From the NCBI RefSeq assembly GCF_900547735.1, contig NZ_URHZ01000005.1:42791-106790 (forward strand): a stretch of DNA of 64,000 bases, in the 5' to 3' direction. The notes beneath the pieces were generated by a model that was not told the origin of the DNA, did not search any database, and saw nothing but the letters and a program-made list of their open reading frames with translations. Shown in pieces: positions 16,285 to 25,172 of the stretch (position 1 is its first letter; every line of letters starts with the position of its first letter). The stretch comes from an uncultured Clostridium sp. (GTDB taxonomy: Bacteria > Bacillota > Clostridia > Lachnospirales > Lachnospiraceae). Made by a program: the position numbers and the translations under genes.

Positions 16285-17235
16285 CTACAGCAGTTTTCTA
16301 TAGTCTGCCTTCATTTTCTCCAGTTCCTCTTTCTCCGGGAAAAATTCAAAGATTGACTCCTGCGGACCTCTCTTCACTGCACAGGCGGCAATGCATCCTG
16401 CGTGGATCACTGCTTCCGTCAGCTCCATTCCGGAGGCAATCCCCGCAACAAAGGCCCCTGCGAAGGTATCTCCCGCACTGGTGGTATCCCGCACGATGAC
16501 GGGAACACATGGAAACACCCTTTCTCTGTCCTTCTCCACCAGAACGGAACCCTTGCCTCCCATCGTGATAACTACAGCTTTATTTACTCCTTTTTCAAGA
16601 AGAATTCTTCCCGCCTGAACAGCCGTATCATAATCTACCACCTGGATACCGCTGAGTAAGGATGCCTCATGCTCATTCGGTTTCATATATGTAATAAACT
16701 GATACAGTTCCTCATCAAATTCCACGACTGGAGCCGGATCTACCATTGTCTCCACTCCAAGTGCATGGGCCTTCCTGATTGCATACTCAATCGCGTCAAA
16801 GTTATTTTCAAACTGGAAACCGGCCACAGCGCATTCCCGAATCATCGGTTCTGCGTTGTCAATATCCTGTGTTGTAATTTCCGCATTAGCTCCTGGTACC
16901 ACAATAATGATGTTTTCACCTTTCTCATTCAGCATAACTCCGGCTGCGCCGGTCGCATGTTCCTTATCAATTTTTACATGCGTACAGTCGATACCGGCTC
17001 TCTCAAAATCATGGATACACATATGGCCGTATTCATCATCCCCTACTCTCATGATTCCACTTATTTCTGCGCCTGCCAATGCAGCCGCCAGCATCTGGCC
17101 ATGTCCTTTTGCTCCCCCCGACATCTTAAACCGGTAGCCCATAACAGTTTCTCCCATGGAGGGCATTTCTTTTGCTGTAAACGAATAGCAGCAATGGTAA
17201 CTTCCGAGTATAAACGCCTTATTATTTTTTGTCAT
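16285..17235 (-). CDS. PfkB-family carbohydrate kinase, copy a (divergent motifs)
   Basis: 316 residues, ribokinase-like fold. The C-terminal signature reads DTTSAGDTFAGAF, carrying the catalytic aspartate but with serine in place of the first glycine of the GAGD anion hole. The N-terminal sugar-binding motif, usually GGKGANQA in ribokinase, reads GGAKGHGQ. MKPNEHEASLLSG and ITMGGKGSVLV are typical. It should phosphorylate a sugar or related polyol with ATP in the cytoplasm before aldol cleavage. It is a clear paralogue of the kinase at 21908. Its start is one base from the stop of the symporter gene, so they are tightly coupled. Confidence 0.85.
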   Translation of the reverse strand: MTKNNKAFILGSYHCCYSFTAKEMPSMGETVMGYRFKMSGGAKGHGQMLAAALAGAEISGIMRVGDDEYGHMCIHDFERAGIDCTHVKIDKEHATGAAGVMLNEKGENIIIVVPGANAEITTQDIDNAEPMIRECAVAGFQFENNFDAIEYAIRKAHALGVETMVDPAPVVEFDEELYQFITYMKPNEHEASLLSGIQVVDYDTAVQAGRILLEKGVNKAVVITMGGKGSVLVEKDRERVFPCVPVIVRDTTSAGDTFAGAFVAGIASGMELTEAVIHAGCIAACAVKRGPQESIFEFFPEKEELEKMKADYRKLL

Positions 17236-17236
17236 A

Positions 17237-18622
17237 TTATCCCTCCAAACTTTTCTGCTGGGTACAAAGACTTACCACCACATACACGATGAATGCCGGA
17301 AGAATCGGAAATACACTTGCATACGGCAGCGGCAGAAGTCCCACCATGTTTAAAATAACTACGATCATACCGACTACTGAGCTTGATACAGACCCCTTAG
17401 CCGTTCCCTTTTTCCACAGGAGGCCGCCCAAAAACGGAACGAGACAGGAGGAGGCGAGGAATGTATAGGTAGATGACAGAAGTCCCACGATACTCGTAAA
17501 GCTCAGCGATATCAGGAGTGCAAAACAGGCAACGATAATATTTAAAACCACATTCATCTTCTTAATCGCTTCTTCCGATACATTGGGATTGATAAAACCT
17601 TTATACAAATCGTGAAGCACTACTGCTGATACGCCTATAAACAGCGTGTCTATCGTTGACATAACCGCTGCCACTACCGCCGCCACAAGAACCGCGGCAA
17701 GGAGAGCCGGAAGGCTGCCCAAAACAACTGCAAAAAATGCGGATGTGTCTCGTACACCGAATTTAGCCGCTCCATACATTCCTATAAATACGGGCATCAC
17801 AGCCAGAGGAATCATGACAACTGTAGAAAGCAGGTGAGCTGTTTTGGAGGTAAGTGCGCTCCTTGCCGAGCTGACACGCTGGAATACACATTGATCCGTA
17901 AATATGGCAAGACAGGTCGGAACAATCAGCATGATTAATGTAGCTTTATCAAAAGGCACGGCGGTAAAGAAGCTCTGTGGAAGGGCGCCTGTTTCCACCG
18001 CTTCCAGGATGATTCCTATTCCCCCCTGCATCATAACAAAAACGGTAGTACCGATTAAACCGATAAGTATGATTGCCGTCTGGACAACGGAAGTAGCGAA
18101 GGCTCCCCATAAACCTGCGATCTGCGAATACAGGAGCACTACGATTGTAATAACGACAGCCCCCACATTTCCGTCAAGGCCAAGAGCGATGAACAGAGCC
18201 TTGCCTGCCATAATCTGTGCAGCCATATTGCCAATAAACGAAAATGCCGTACTCAAACTGTATACAAGTGTGGTAACCCGGTCCCCATAACGTTCTCTCA
18301 GGAAATCCGAGAGCGAGATATACCCCTTTTTATAAAGAAAATCATTAATCGTAAATGATAAAACTACATATGAGAGGGCGCAGCCAATTCCATACCATAT
18401 ACCGCCGATTCCCATCTCGGCTCCAGATCCGGCTCCGCCCACCACGAATCCGTTTCCTATATGGCCGCCGATGGCTCCGCCCATAATCAGCAGAACGCCT
18501 GCATTGCGGCCGATATTCAGATAACTGTCATATGTTTTAGCATATTTTCTTCCCACAACACTGATTGCGATCATTAACAAAAAATAAACTCCCAAAACTG
18601 CCATCAATAACGTCAAATTCAT
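17237..18622 (-). CDS. Sodium:solute symporter (SSS family), copy b
   Basis: 461 residues, about 12-13 membrane helices; begins MNLTLLMAVLGVYFLLMIA with GRKYAKTYDSYLNIGRNAG and GGAIGGHIGNGFVVGGAGSGAEMG, the family's helix-1/2 region, then SLSDFLRERYGDRVTTLVY. The start at 18622 is preferred over the longer frame to 18691 because AGGAGAAGGGAG lies 7 bases upstream. Paralogous to the symporter at 12485 (same loops in the same order). Probable importer of the sugar processed by the operon; the tight link to a PfkB kinase gene fits import followed by phosphorylation. Confidence 0.88.
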   Translation of the reverse strand: MNLTLLMAVLGVYFLLMIAISVVGRKYAKTYDSYLNIGRNAGVLLIMGGAIGGHIGNGFVVGGAGSGAEMGIGGIWYGIGCALSYVVLSFTINDFLYKKGYISLSDFLRERYGDRVTTLVYSLSTAFSFIGNMAAQIMAGKALFIALGLDGNVGAVVITIVVLLYSQIAGLWGAFATSVVQTAIILIGLIGTTVFVMMQGGIGIILEAVETGALPQSFFTAVPFDKATLIMLIVPTCLAIFTDQCVFQRVSSARSALTSKTAHLLSTVVMIPLAVMPVFIGMYGAAKFGVRDTSAFFAVVLGSLPALLAAVLVAAVVAAVMSTIDTLFIGVSAVVLHDLYKGFINPNVSEEAIKKMNVVLNIIVACFALLISLSFTSIVGLLSSTYTFLASSCLVPFLGGLLWKKGTAKGSVSSSVVGMIVVILNMVGLLPLPYASVFPILPAFIVYVVVSLCTQQKSLEG

Positions 18623-18736
18623 ATTCAAACTCCCTTCTCCTAAAGCGTATATGGACCCCATATATTTGTTCAGCGCCCTCACAGCTACCACATTTCAATG
18701 TGCACATTTTCCTACATACGTTACCTTCCCCCTTTT

Positions 18737-19924
18737 TTACAGCGCCATCTTATAAATTTCGTAAACATCTTTTTCTTCCAGATGGAAGGTACAGCCAATT
18801 TCCCATTTATCCCCGTTTTTGTCATAAGGAATTCTGGCCGCCAGCTTCTTCAGGGTCCCGCTTGATACTTCACCGGCAAATTCCTGAATTCTGCCCGGCA
18901 GGCCCAGGTCTCTGAAAAATCCTCTGACTTTGCGGATTCCTTCCCTTGCCGTCCATTCCGGATTATCAAAGTCGTACTCGCAGTTAAAAGCTTCTACCGC
19001 AAATCTGGCAAACAGTTCTACATCTCTCCTGTACACATACTCCATCCAGCAGGGTGTAATCACAGCCAGTCCCGCTCCATGGGGTATATCCCATTCTGTC
19101 GACATCTCATGTTCAATCAGGTGGCAGGCCCAGTCCCCCACCAGCCCCAGGCGCATAATTCCATTTACCGCCAGGGGAGCCGTCATCATCAGGGCGCTTC
19201 TTGCCGCATAATTATCCGGATCCCTGACCGCGGCGGGCGCATTTTTCAGGACTGTTTTCATCCCTGCCGTCAGAAGCTGGCGGCTCAGGTAAATATCTTT
19301 CGTAGCAGAAAAGTAATTTTCACACAGATGCGAAAAGATGTCGGCCGCACCGGATGCCGTCTGAAACGGAGGAATACTCTGCGTCAGCTCCGGATTCAAT
19401 ATTGCAAAATCCGGTCTCATCAAATCAAAATCATCGGCCGATCTCTTGAGCTGCGTCTTGTCATTCGTAACCACCGAGGCTCTGCTGGATTCACTACCTG
19501 TGCCTGCAAAGGTGGAAACCACTCCCAGCACCAGCATTCTCTCAGGCACCGCCTTCTGACAGTAAAAATCCCAGACGTCTCCGTCGTATGCGCAGCCCAT
19601 TGCAATGCCTTTGGCACTGTCGATAACACTTCCTCCTCCAACAGCCAGCACACAGTCAATCTTCTCTCGTTTTCCCAGCTCGATACCCTCATAGATTTTT
19701 GAAAGCCTCGGATTCGGCACCACTCCCCCGAGTTCGATAGTGGTAAGCCCGGCCCGCTCTATGTCTTTTTTCAAAAGCTCAATTAACGGCCGTACAAACG
19801 CCTCACCCGAATGGTGTATCAATACTCGGCTTCCTCCAAACTCCCTGAGCAGTTCTCCGCATCTTCTTTCCATCCCTTTCCCAAAAAAGAAATCCGGCAT
19901 ATTCCTAAGTTCAAAATTAATCAT
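18737..19924 (-). CDS. Iron-containing alcohol dehydrogenase, copy a
   Basis: 395 residues of the group III (butanol-dehydrogenase/YqhD-like) iron-dependent ADH family. NAD(P)-binding GGGSVIDSAKGIA at about residues 95-107; metal ligands in DIFSHLCENYF, HLIEHEMSTEW and IPHGAGLAVITP. The family reduces aldehydes to alcohols with NAD(P)H. It lies 31 bases after a second, paralogous ADH in an aldolase operon. The simple reading is disposal of acetaldehyde or another aldehyde released by the DeoC-type aldolases; that is inference. Confidence 0.9.
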   Translation of the reverse strand: MINFELRNMPDFFFGKGMERRCGELLREFGGSRVLIHHSGEAFVRPLIELLKKDIERAGLTTIELGGVVPNPRLSKIYEGIELGKREKIDCVLAVGGGSVIDSAKGIAMGCAYDGDVWDFYCQKAVPERMLVLGVVSTFAGTGSESSRASVVTNDKTQLKRSADDFDLMRPDFAILNPELTQSIPPFQTASGAADIFSHLCENYFSATKDIYLSRQLLTAGMKTVLKNAPAAVRDPDNYAARSALMMTAPLAVNGIMRLGLVGDWACHLIEHEMSTEWDIPHGAGLAVITPCWMEYVYRRDVELFARFAVEAFNCEYDFDNPEWTAREGIRKVRGFFRDLGLPGRIQEFAGEVSSGTLKKLAARIPYDKNGDKWEIGCTFHLEEKDVYEIYKMAL

Positions 19925-19955
19925 CTGTAACCTCCTTCTCCCGCTGCGTCCGACT

Positions 19956-21158
19956 CTATATCAGCCCTGTACACTGTCTGAGAATCCGGACAACATCCGC
20001 TTTACGAAGAGGATGTGTCCTGCCCGTCGTCTCATTTCCCCGGTAAAACACCTGTTCAGCCACTTTGTGAATGACCTCTTCCCCAAGTTCCTCCGGTGGA
20101 ATTCCCAAAGCGCTGAGAGAAGACGGAAGTCCGAGCATATTATAGAGAAAATCCTCATAGGCCTGAATCCCAGCGAGGGCCGTCTTTTCAGGTTCATCCA
20201 CATCAAGCGGAATCCTGAACATTTCCACGGCAAATTTGATGAATGATTTCATATGGTCTTTATAAACATATCTCATCCATACCGGCATCAATATAGCCAG
20301 GCCTGCGCCGTGGGGAATGTTCCACTCTCCGGACATCTCATGCTCGATATCATGGCAGCCCCAGTCTCCCCACCGGCCGACCTTCATGATTCCGTTGATT
20401 GCCAGAGGACTTAATACCATCAGCGCTCCTCTTGCTTCATAATTACAGGGATCCTGCATAACAATAGGGGCAAATTTTAAAACGGTCCTGATCCCGGCAC
20501 AGGCCAGGTGATCGGACAAATCATTATCAGGATCAGCTGTAAAAAAGTTTTCCGTCAGGTGAGTCAGCATATCGGCAATCCCCACCGCTGTCTGAAATTT
20601 GGGAATTGTATAGGTGATTTCAGGATTCATAATTACAAACTTCGGCCGGATCAGTACAAAATCGTCAGGATCTTCAATTCCGTGTTTGATCTTGCCTTTG
20701 GTGATAACGCTCCCAAACGTCGCCTCACTGCCGGTTCCTGCAAATGTGGAGATGACACCGACCGGCAGGCTCTTTTTTTGTCTGTCTCTCCCTTCATAAA
20801 TATCCCAGACATCGCCCTCATAGAGGGCTCCGATCCCTATCGCCTTTGCACTGTCGATTACGCTTCCGCCACCGATGGCAAGGATAAAATCCACGTTTTC
20901 TTTTCTGCATAATGTGATTCCTTCATAGACCAGTTCAATGTGCGGATTTGGGACAACACCTGCAAGCTCCACCCATGCAAGTCCCTCCTCATCCAGATAT
21001 CCCTTCACACGCTCTATCAGTTCCAGTACAAAGTCCTCTCCGGAATGATGTATCAAAACCCTGGTTCCTCCAAAATCCCTTATCAGCTTTGCCGTTTTTG
21101 TCTCCTGATCTTTTCCGTATATCATGTCCGTATAGTTTCGAAGTACAAAATCAACCAT
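19956..21158 (-). CDS. Iron-containing alcohol dehydrogenase, copy b
   Basis: 400 residues, same family as its neighbour: GGGSVIDSAKAIGIG, ADMLTHLTENFF, HDIEHEMSGEW and IPHGAGLAILMPVWM carry the cofactor loop and metal ligands. The start at 21158 is chosen because GGGGAGG lies just upstream and the product then aligns with copy a (MVDFVLRNY against MINFELRNM); the frame is open to 21224 but that extension has no ribosome site. It lies 65 bases after the canonical DeoC gene. Expected role: NAD(P)H-dependent reduction of the aldehyde product. Confidence 0.9.
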   Translation of the reverse strand: MVDFVLRNYTDMIYGKDQETKTAKLIRDFGGTRVLIHHSGEDFVLELIERVKGYLDEEGLAWVELAGVVPNPHIELVYEGITLCRKENVDFILAIGGGSVIDSAKAIGIGALYEGDVWDIYEGRDRQKKSLPVGVISTFAGTGSEATFGSVITKGKIKHGIEDPDDFVLIRPKFVIMNPEITYTIPKFQTAVGIADMLTHLTENFFTADPDNDLSDHLACAGIRTVLKFAPIVMQDPCNYEARGALMVLSPLAINGIMKVGRWGDWGCHDIEHEMSGEWNIPHGAGLAILMPVWMRYVYKDHMKSFIKFAVEMFRIPLDVDEPEKTALAGIQAYEDFLYNMLGLPSSLSALGIPPEELGEEVIHKVAEQVFYRGNETTGRTHPLRKADVVRILRQCTGLI

Positions 21159-21223
21159 AAAAACCTCCCCTCTCTGCAAAAGTCTCCCCAATATGCAGCT
21201 ATTCGCAGCGCCCGTTTTCTTCA

Positions 21224-21886
21224 TTAATATCCTTCGGCTGTCTCCCCCTGCAGCAGTTTCACCGCTGAACTTGTTCCGATCCTGTCACAACCCGCAAGAA
21301 GGAATCTCTCTAAGTCTTCTCTGCTTTTTACTCCTCCCGCCGCTTTGATTTTTACACAGCTCCCGATATTACGTTTGAACAGCAGAATATCTTCCATCTT
21401 TGCTCCATCACTCCCAAAACCGGTCGATGTCTTGATAAAATCGGCCTTGGCGTCTGTCACACAATGGCAGAGCCGTATTTTTTCTTCTTCCGTCAAATAG
21501 CAAGTCTCAATAATTACTTTCAGAATCCGGGGCCCTGCGGCTGCTTTCAGAGCTGCGATCTCCTGCGTAACCTTTTCAAACCTCCCTTCCTTTACATCCC
21601 CCAGGTTTACAACCATATCAATTTCGTTCGCACCGTTTCTAACTGCCTCCAAAGCTTCTTCCGTCTTAACATAAGTCGTATGATATCCCAGTGGAAAACC
21701 GATTACTGTGCAGATATTCAGTTCCGGATATGCTTTATGTACCCGCTCCACAAACGTCGGCGGAATGCAGACAGATGCCGTGCCGAACCGGATTGCATCT
21801 TCGCAAATCTCCTTGATTTGCTCCCATGTGGAGGTTGCCTGTAATAATGTGTGATCAATATGTTCCAAAATTTCTTTGTTGTTCAT
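21224..21886 (-). CDS. deoC: Deoxyribose-phosphate aldolase, canonical (DeoC-c)
   Basis: 220 residues with all DERA landmarks: catalytic aspartate in NEIDMVVNLGD, Schiff-base lysine in FIKTSTGFG, relay lysine in VKIKAAGGVKS. Expected reaction: 2-deoxyribose-5-phosphate to acetaldehyde plus glyceraldehyde-3-phosphate, in the cytoplasm. AAGGAGATAACA precedes the ATG. Unlike the usual nucleoside-salvage deoC it is not beside a phosphorylase or phosphopentomutase but between a PfkB kinase (21 bases upstream) and an ADH, pointing to catabolism of a free sugar. Two non-canonical paralogues are further down the operon. Confidence 0.9.
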   Translation of the reverse strand: MNNKEILEHIDHTLLQATSTWEQIKEICEDAIRFGTASVCIPPTFVERVHKAYPELNICTVIGFPLGYHTTYVKTEEALEAVRNGANEIDMVVNLGDVKEGRFEKVTQEIAALKAAAGPRILKVIIETCYLTEEEKIRLCHCVTDAKADFIKTSTGFGSDGAKMEDILLFKRNIGSCVKIKAAGGVKSREDLERFLLAGCDRIGTSSAVKLLQGETAEGY

Positions 21887-21907
21887 TGTTATCTCCTTGT
21901 TGAATGA

Positions 21908-22873
21908 TTATATTTTTATTATTTCAGACCCAATTTTCTCCAGATACCCTTTCTGTATTTTCTCAAGCTGCTCCCTGGAATCAAAGAAGCAGTTGTACAT
22001 CGACCCGGATCGGGAGACGGTCAGCGCGGCCAGGCAGGATGCCTGAATGACTGCTTCCTTTATGGTTTTTCCCTTTGCTATGGAAGCGATAAAACTTCCG
22101 GCAAAGGAATCTCCGGCGCAGGTCGGATCTTCAACCGAAACCTTCGGACAGGGCACGATATATGCCTCATCTCTGCTTACAACAACACATCCTTTTTCTC
22201 CCATTGTAATAATTACGCATTCCTTTATACCCTTTTCCAGAAGACAATGTCCGGCTCTCCTGGCGTCCGTGTAATTGCCGACCCGAATGCCCGTCAGAAT
22301 CGACGCCTCATGTTCGTTCGGCTTGATAAAGCTGATATAGGGATAAAGGTCATCCGGAAGGACAATGGCCGGGGCCGGATCCAGAAATGTCCTTACACCG
22401 AGCCCGGCGCTCTCTTTTATTGCATATCCAATTGTTTCCGGATTCACTTCCAATTGGAAACCGCCTGCTTTGCATTTTTTTATATATTCCTTTGCTGCGT
22501 CAAAATCCGACTTTGAGAAGTCATCGCAAACGCCCGGTACAATAACAATCGCGTTACCGCCCTCCTCATCACGCAGAATACATCCGCTGCCGGTGGCATG
22601 TTCCTCATCCCTTTGAAGATAGAGGCAGCCTATGCCTCCTACCGATGCGCACTCTTTCCTGCACATCTCTCCTGCATAGTCGGCGCCTATGCGCCCGATT
22701 ACCTCGACATAACACCCCTCATATGCGGCGGCAAATGCCTGGTTCACGCCTTTGCCTCCTCCTGACGGGCGGTATCCTGTGCCAATCAGCGTCTCCCCGT
22801 TTCCCGGAAGCGTACTGCTGTAAAAGCTGTGCAGCCAGAAATAACTGTTGATGACAAATACATGTTCCATCAT
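21908..22873 (-). CDS. PfkB-family carbohydrate kinase, copy b
   Basis: 321 residues. N-terminal motif GGGKGVNQA, close to ribokinase; C-terminal DPTCAGDSFAGSF carries the catalytic aspartate but with cysteine where GAGD normally has its first glycine. IKPNEHEASILTG and ITMGEKGCVVV are typical. GGGAGG precedes two consecutive ATG codons; either may serve. It lies 8 bases after the DapA-like gene and 21 before canonical deoC, so it is a plausible deoxyribokinase or kinase of a related sugar feeding the aldolase. Paralogue of the kinase at 16285. Confidence 0.87.
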   Translation of the reverse strand: MMEHVFVINSYFWLHSFYSSTLPGNGETLIGTGYRPSGGGKGVNQAFAAAYEGCYVEVIGRIGADYAGEMCRKECASVGGIGCLYLQRDEEHATGSGCILRDEEGGNAIVIVPGVCDDFSKSDFDAAKEYIKKCKAGGFQLEVNPETIGYAIKESAGLGVRTFLDPAPAIVLPDDLYPYISFIKPNEHEASILTGIRVGNYTDARRAGHCLLEKGIKECVIITMGEKGCVVVSRDEAYIVPCPKVSVEDPTCAGDSFAGSFIASIAKGKTIKEAVIQASCLAALTVSRSGSMYNCFFDSREQLEKIQKGYLEKIGSEIIKI

Positions 22874-22881
22874 TTTCCTCC

Positions 22882-23781
22882 CTATGGTACTAATTCCAGC
22901 TCCCTCAATCCGTCATGGATCTCTTCTTTCAGGTTTTCAGGAAGAATCAGAAGACTGTCCGGATAACGTGTTCCTCTGATTGGGCACCCCACAAGCTCTG
23001 AAGCATATTTATACCCCGCGCTGTTTCCGCCTTTTCTTAAAATATCGCGGATTTTCATAATAAAAGCCTGGCGTTCTCTGGCCCTGTTCAAGTCTCCTGC
23101 AAAAAAGGCATCGCACAATTCAATAATCGGTTTTGGAAAAGCAATGCTTATAAAGGATATAATTCCGCAGCCGCCGAGAGCCAACGTCGTAAATATGGTC
23201 GAATCGCTCCCTGCAATATAATTGAATTTCTTTTGAACCAAACCCATTGCGGTTTCCAGATGAGTAATACTCTGAGTACTGTCTTTATACCCGTGAACAT
23301 GGTCGTATGTATTGGCAAGCTTCGACAGAAGTACGGGTGACAGCATATTATGCGTCTGAGGAGCATTATAAATATAGACTGGTAATTTTGACGCCTCTAT
23401 TAAGGCAGTGAGGTATTCTTCCAGGGCTTTCTCCGAAAAGTCTGTCAGGTAGGGCGGAGTAATACATATTGCGTCGGCTCCTACCGATTCATAGCGCTTT
23501 ATCATACCGACGGCGTCCCGGTACCCCGGTACCATCACATTACACATAACCGGGATTCTTCCTCCGGCCTCACTGCACATTGTCTTTGCAAGTGCTTCCT
23601 GTTCATCATAAGTCATCATATGAGCTTCGCTGGAAATCCCGCCGGCAAACAGGTAAGCAATTCCTTTCTCTATCTGCCAGTCAACCATATGACGGATTGC
23701 TCCATGATCGATGGAACCGTCATTCTGATAACTGATTGTAAGTTCCGTACCGGCTCCCCAAAACATTTTCTCTCTCTCCAT
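22882..23781 (-). CDS. Dihydrodipicolinate synthase/N-acetylneuraminate lyase family aldolase
   Basis: 299-residue class I aldolase. The Schiff-base lysine is in HGYKDSTQS (near 163), the helper tyrosine in YIYNAP (near 135), and the pyruvate-binding loop reads GGISSEAHMMT where DapA has GTTGE. Members condense or cleave pyruvate with an aldehyde (DapA, NanA, KDG aldolase and others); the altered GTTGE loop argues against lysine biosynthesis. AGGAGG is just before the ATG. It is the first gene of the sugar operon, directly behind the promoter and divergent from the DeoR gene, so it probably cleaves a keto-acid derived from the same substrate. Specific substrate unknown. Confidence 0.82.
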   Translation of the reverse strand: MEREKMFWGAGTELTISYQNDGSIDHGAIRHMVDWQIEKGIAYLFAGGISSEAHMMTYDEQEALAKTMCSEAGGRIPVMCNVMVPGYRDAVGMIKRYESVGADAICITPPYLTDFSEKALEEYLTALIEASKLPVYIYNAPQTHNMLSPVLLSKLANTYDHVHGYKDSTQSITHLETAMGLVQKKFNYIAGSDSTIFTTLALGGCGIISFISIAFPKPIIELCDAFFAGDLNRARERQAFIMKIRDILRKGGNSAGYKYASELVGCPIRGTRYPDSLLILPENLKEEIHDGLRELELVP

Positions 23782-24033
23782 CCTTATCCTCCTCTTTCAT
23801 TTCTGACGGACGATGCACCGCTGCAATCCCCGCCTGTTCCGACAAGCTGTCCGCTTTCCATGTGGTAATAATTTTTCCAATGATTCCTCTCAATCTAAAA
23901 TTCCTGCCCCCGTTTCCTTTCTTCTCCTTTCTTTGTTAGAATCCTTACATTTGTGAATATAGCTTTCAATATTCTGTTATTTCTCAGTTAGTTTTCTTGA
24001 TATTAGGGTAACATATCATATTTTATCTGTCAA

Positions 24034-24063
24034 TATATATTTTTTCAAAGATTTAGTTGTCAA
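24034..24063 (-). promoter_or_regulatory. Candidate promoter of the 11-gene sugar operon
   Basis: Minus-strand TTGACA (24058-24063) and TATATA (24034-24039), 18-base spacing; a second TTGACA begins a few bases further on. It would give a leader of about 245 bases. The whole 23782-24292 gap is very AT-rich and holds both divergent promoters; no other gene is visible in it. Confidence 0.4.
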
Positions 24064-24227
24064 TTGCGCAGTATTTTTTGCTTTATTTTTCCCTGTTTTA
24101 ACCTTATTTTTATCGTCAGAATAACATTTTCATTTTCTTGCGTTATACTTTTTTCTTTTTTGTCAACCATCGGCAGTATATTCTAATTATTAAACGCAAA
24201 AACAAATATATTTTATGTATTTTGTTA

Positions 24228-24256
24228 TTTACAGTATATTTTTGCAATGTTATACT
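24228..24256 (+). promoter_or_regulatory. Promoter of the DeoR regulator
   Basis: TTTACA (24228-24233) and TATACT (24251-24256) with exactly 17 bases between, ending about 40 bases before the start codon. Confidence 0.6.
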
Positions 24257-24292
24257 GAAAGAAAAACAACATTTTAGTACTGAAGGACAGGG

Positions 24293-25087
24293 GTGGATAT
24301 GAATAACAACAAAAAAAAAACAGTTCGTCTAAAAAACATCATTGCTTTTTTAAAGGATTGCAACGGCGCTTCCCTGAAAAATATTGCCGATTATCTTCAG
24401 GTTTCTGAGATGACGGCCCGCCGTGATCTTTATGAATTGCGGGAACAGAATGTAATTCATTACATATCGGGAGTTGCCATTTTTAATCCCGACAGTCAGC
24501 GCCACAATGAGCAATGTCCTTATGATCTTGTCGGTGAGAAGCTGGTGAATAACGAGATGAAAGAAAGAATTGGAAAAGCTGCTGCAACACTGCTCACCGC
24601 CGGTGATACTGTGATCATTGATACGGGAACCACAACGGAGCATTTCGCCAAGCATATACCGGATCAGGTACCGCTTACGGTTCTCTGCTACAACATCAAC
24701 ATCATGAGTGAGTTAATCCGGCGCTCGCATCTGAATCTTTTGTTCGCCGGAGGGATTTACCATGAAAATACACAGATGTTTGAAAGCCCGGAAGGTTTGA
24801 GTCTGATTAACCGGACGCGCGCAACCAAGGTTTTCCTTTCAGCTGCCGGCGTCAGTGAACTGCTTGGAATCACCTGCAGAAATCATTATGAAATTGATAC
24901 AAAAAGGGCAATTATTAATGCTGCCCTCAAACGGATTTTGCTTGTAGATTCCTCGAAATTCAACCGAATCAGGCCTGCTCTGTTCGCCCAGCTCACAGAT
25001 ATTGATACAATTGTTACGGATGATGGGATTTCTTCCGAATGGATTGAAATTTTAAAAAAGAATGATATTGAAATTTTGATTGCATAA
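24293..25087 (+). CDS. DeoR-family transcriptional regulator
   Basis: 264 residues. N-terminal DeoR helix-turn-helix (about 10-60: SLKNIADYLQVSEMTARRDLYEL) and a C-terminal sugar-phosphate sensor domain with DTGTTTEHFAKHIP (phosphate loop), NINIMSELIRR, FAGGIYHENTQMFE and LLVDSSKFNRIRPALFA. It probably represses the divergent sugar operon and is released by a phosphorylated intermediate. Start: GTG at 24293 has AAGGA 5 bases upstream; the ATG at 24299 has AGGGG at a similar distance, so either is possible. Confidence 0.9.
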   Translation: MDMNNNKKKTVRLKNIIAFLKDCNGASLKNIADYLQVSEMTARRDLYELREQNVIHYISGVAIFNPDSQRHNEQCPYDLVGEKLVNNEMKERIGKAAATLLTAGDTVIIDTGTTTEHFAKHIPDQVPLTVLCYNINIMSELIRRSHLNLLFAGGIYHENTQMFESPEGLSLINRTRATKVFLSAAGVSELLGITCRNHYEIDTKRAIINAALKRILLVDSSKFNRIRPALFAQLTDIDTIVTDDGISSEWIEILKKNDIEILIA

Positions 25088-25172
25088 ACAAAAAATCAGC
25101 GGCATATTACATCTTCACGCGAGAGCGGATCCCCTTGTCTCCACCAGGGAATCCGCCCATTACTTCTTTTAT

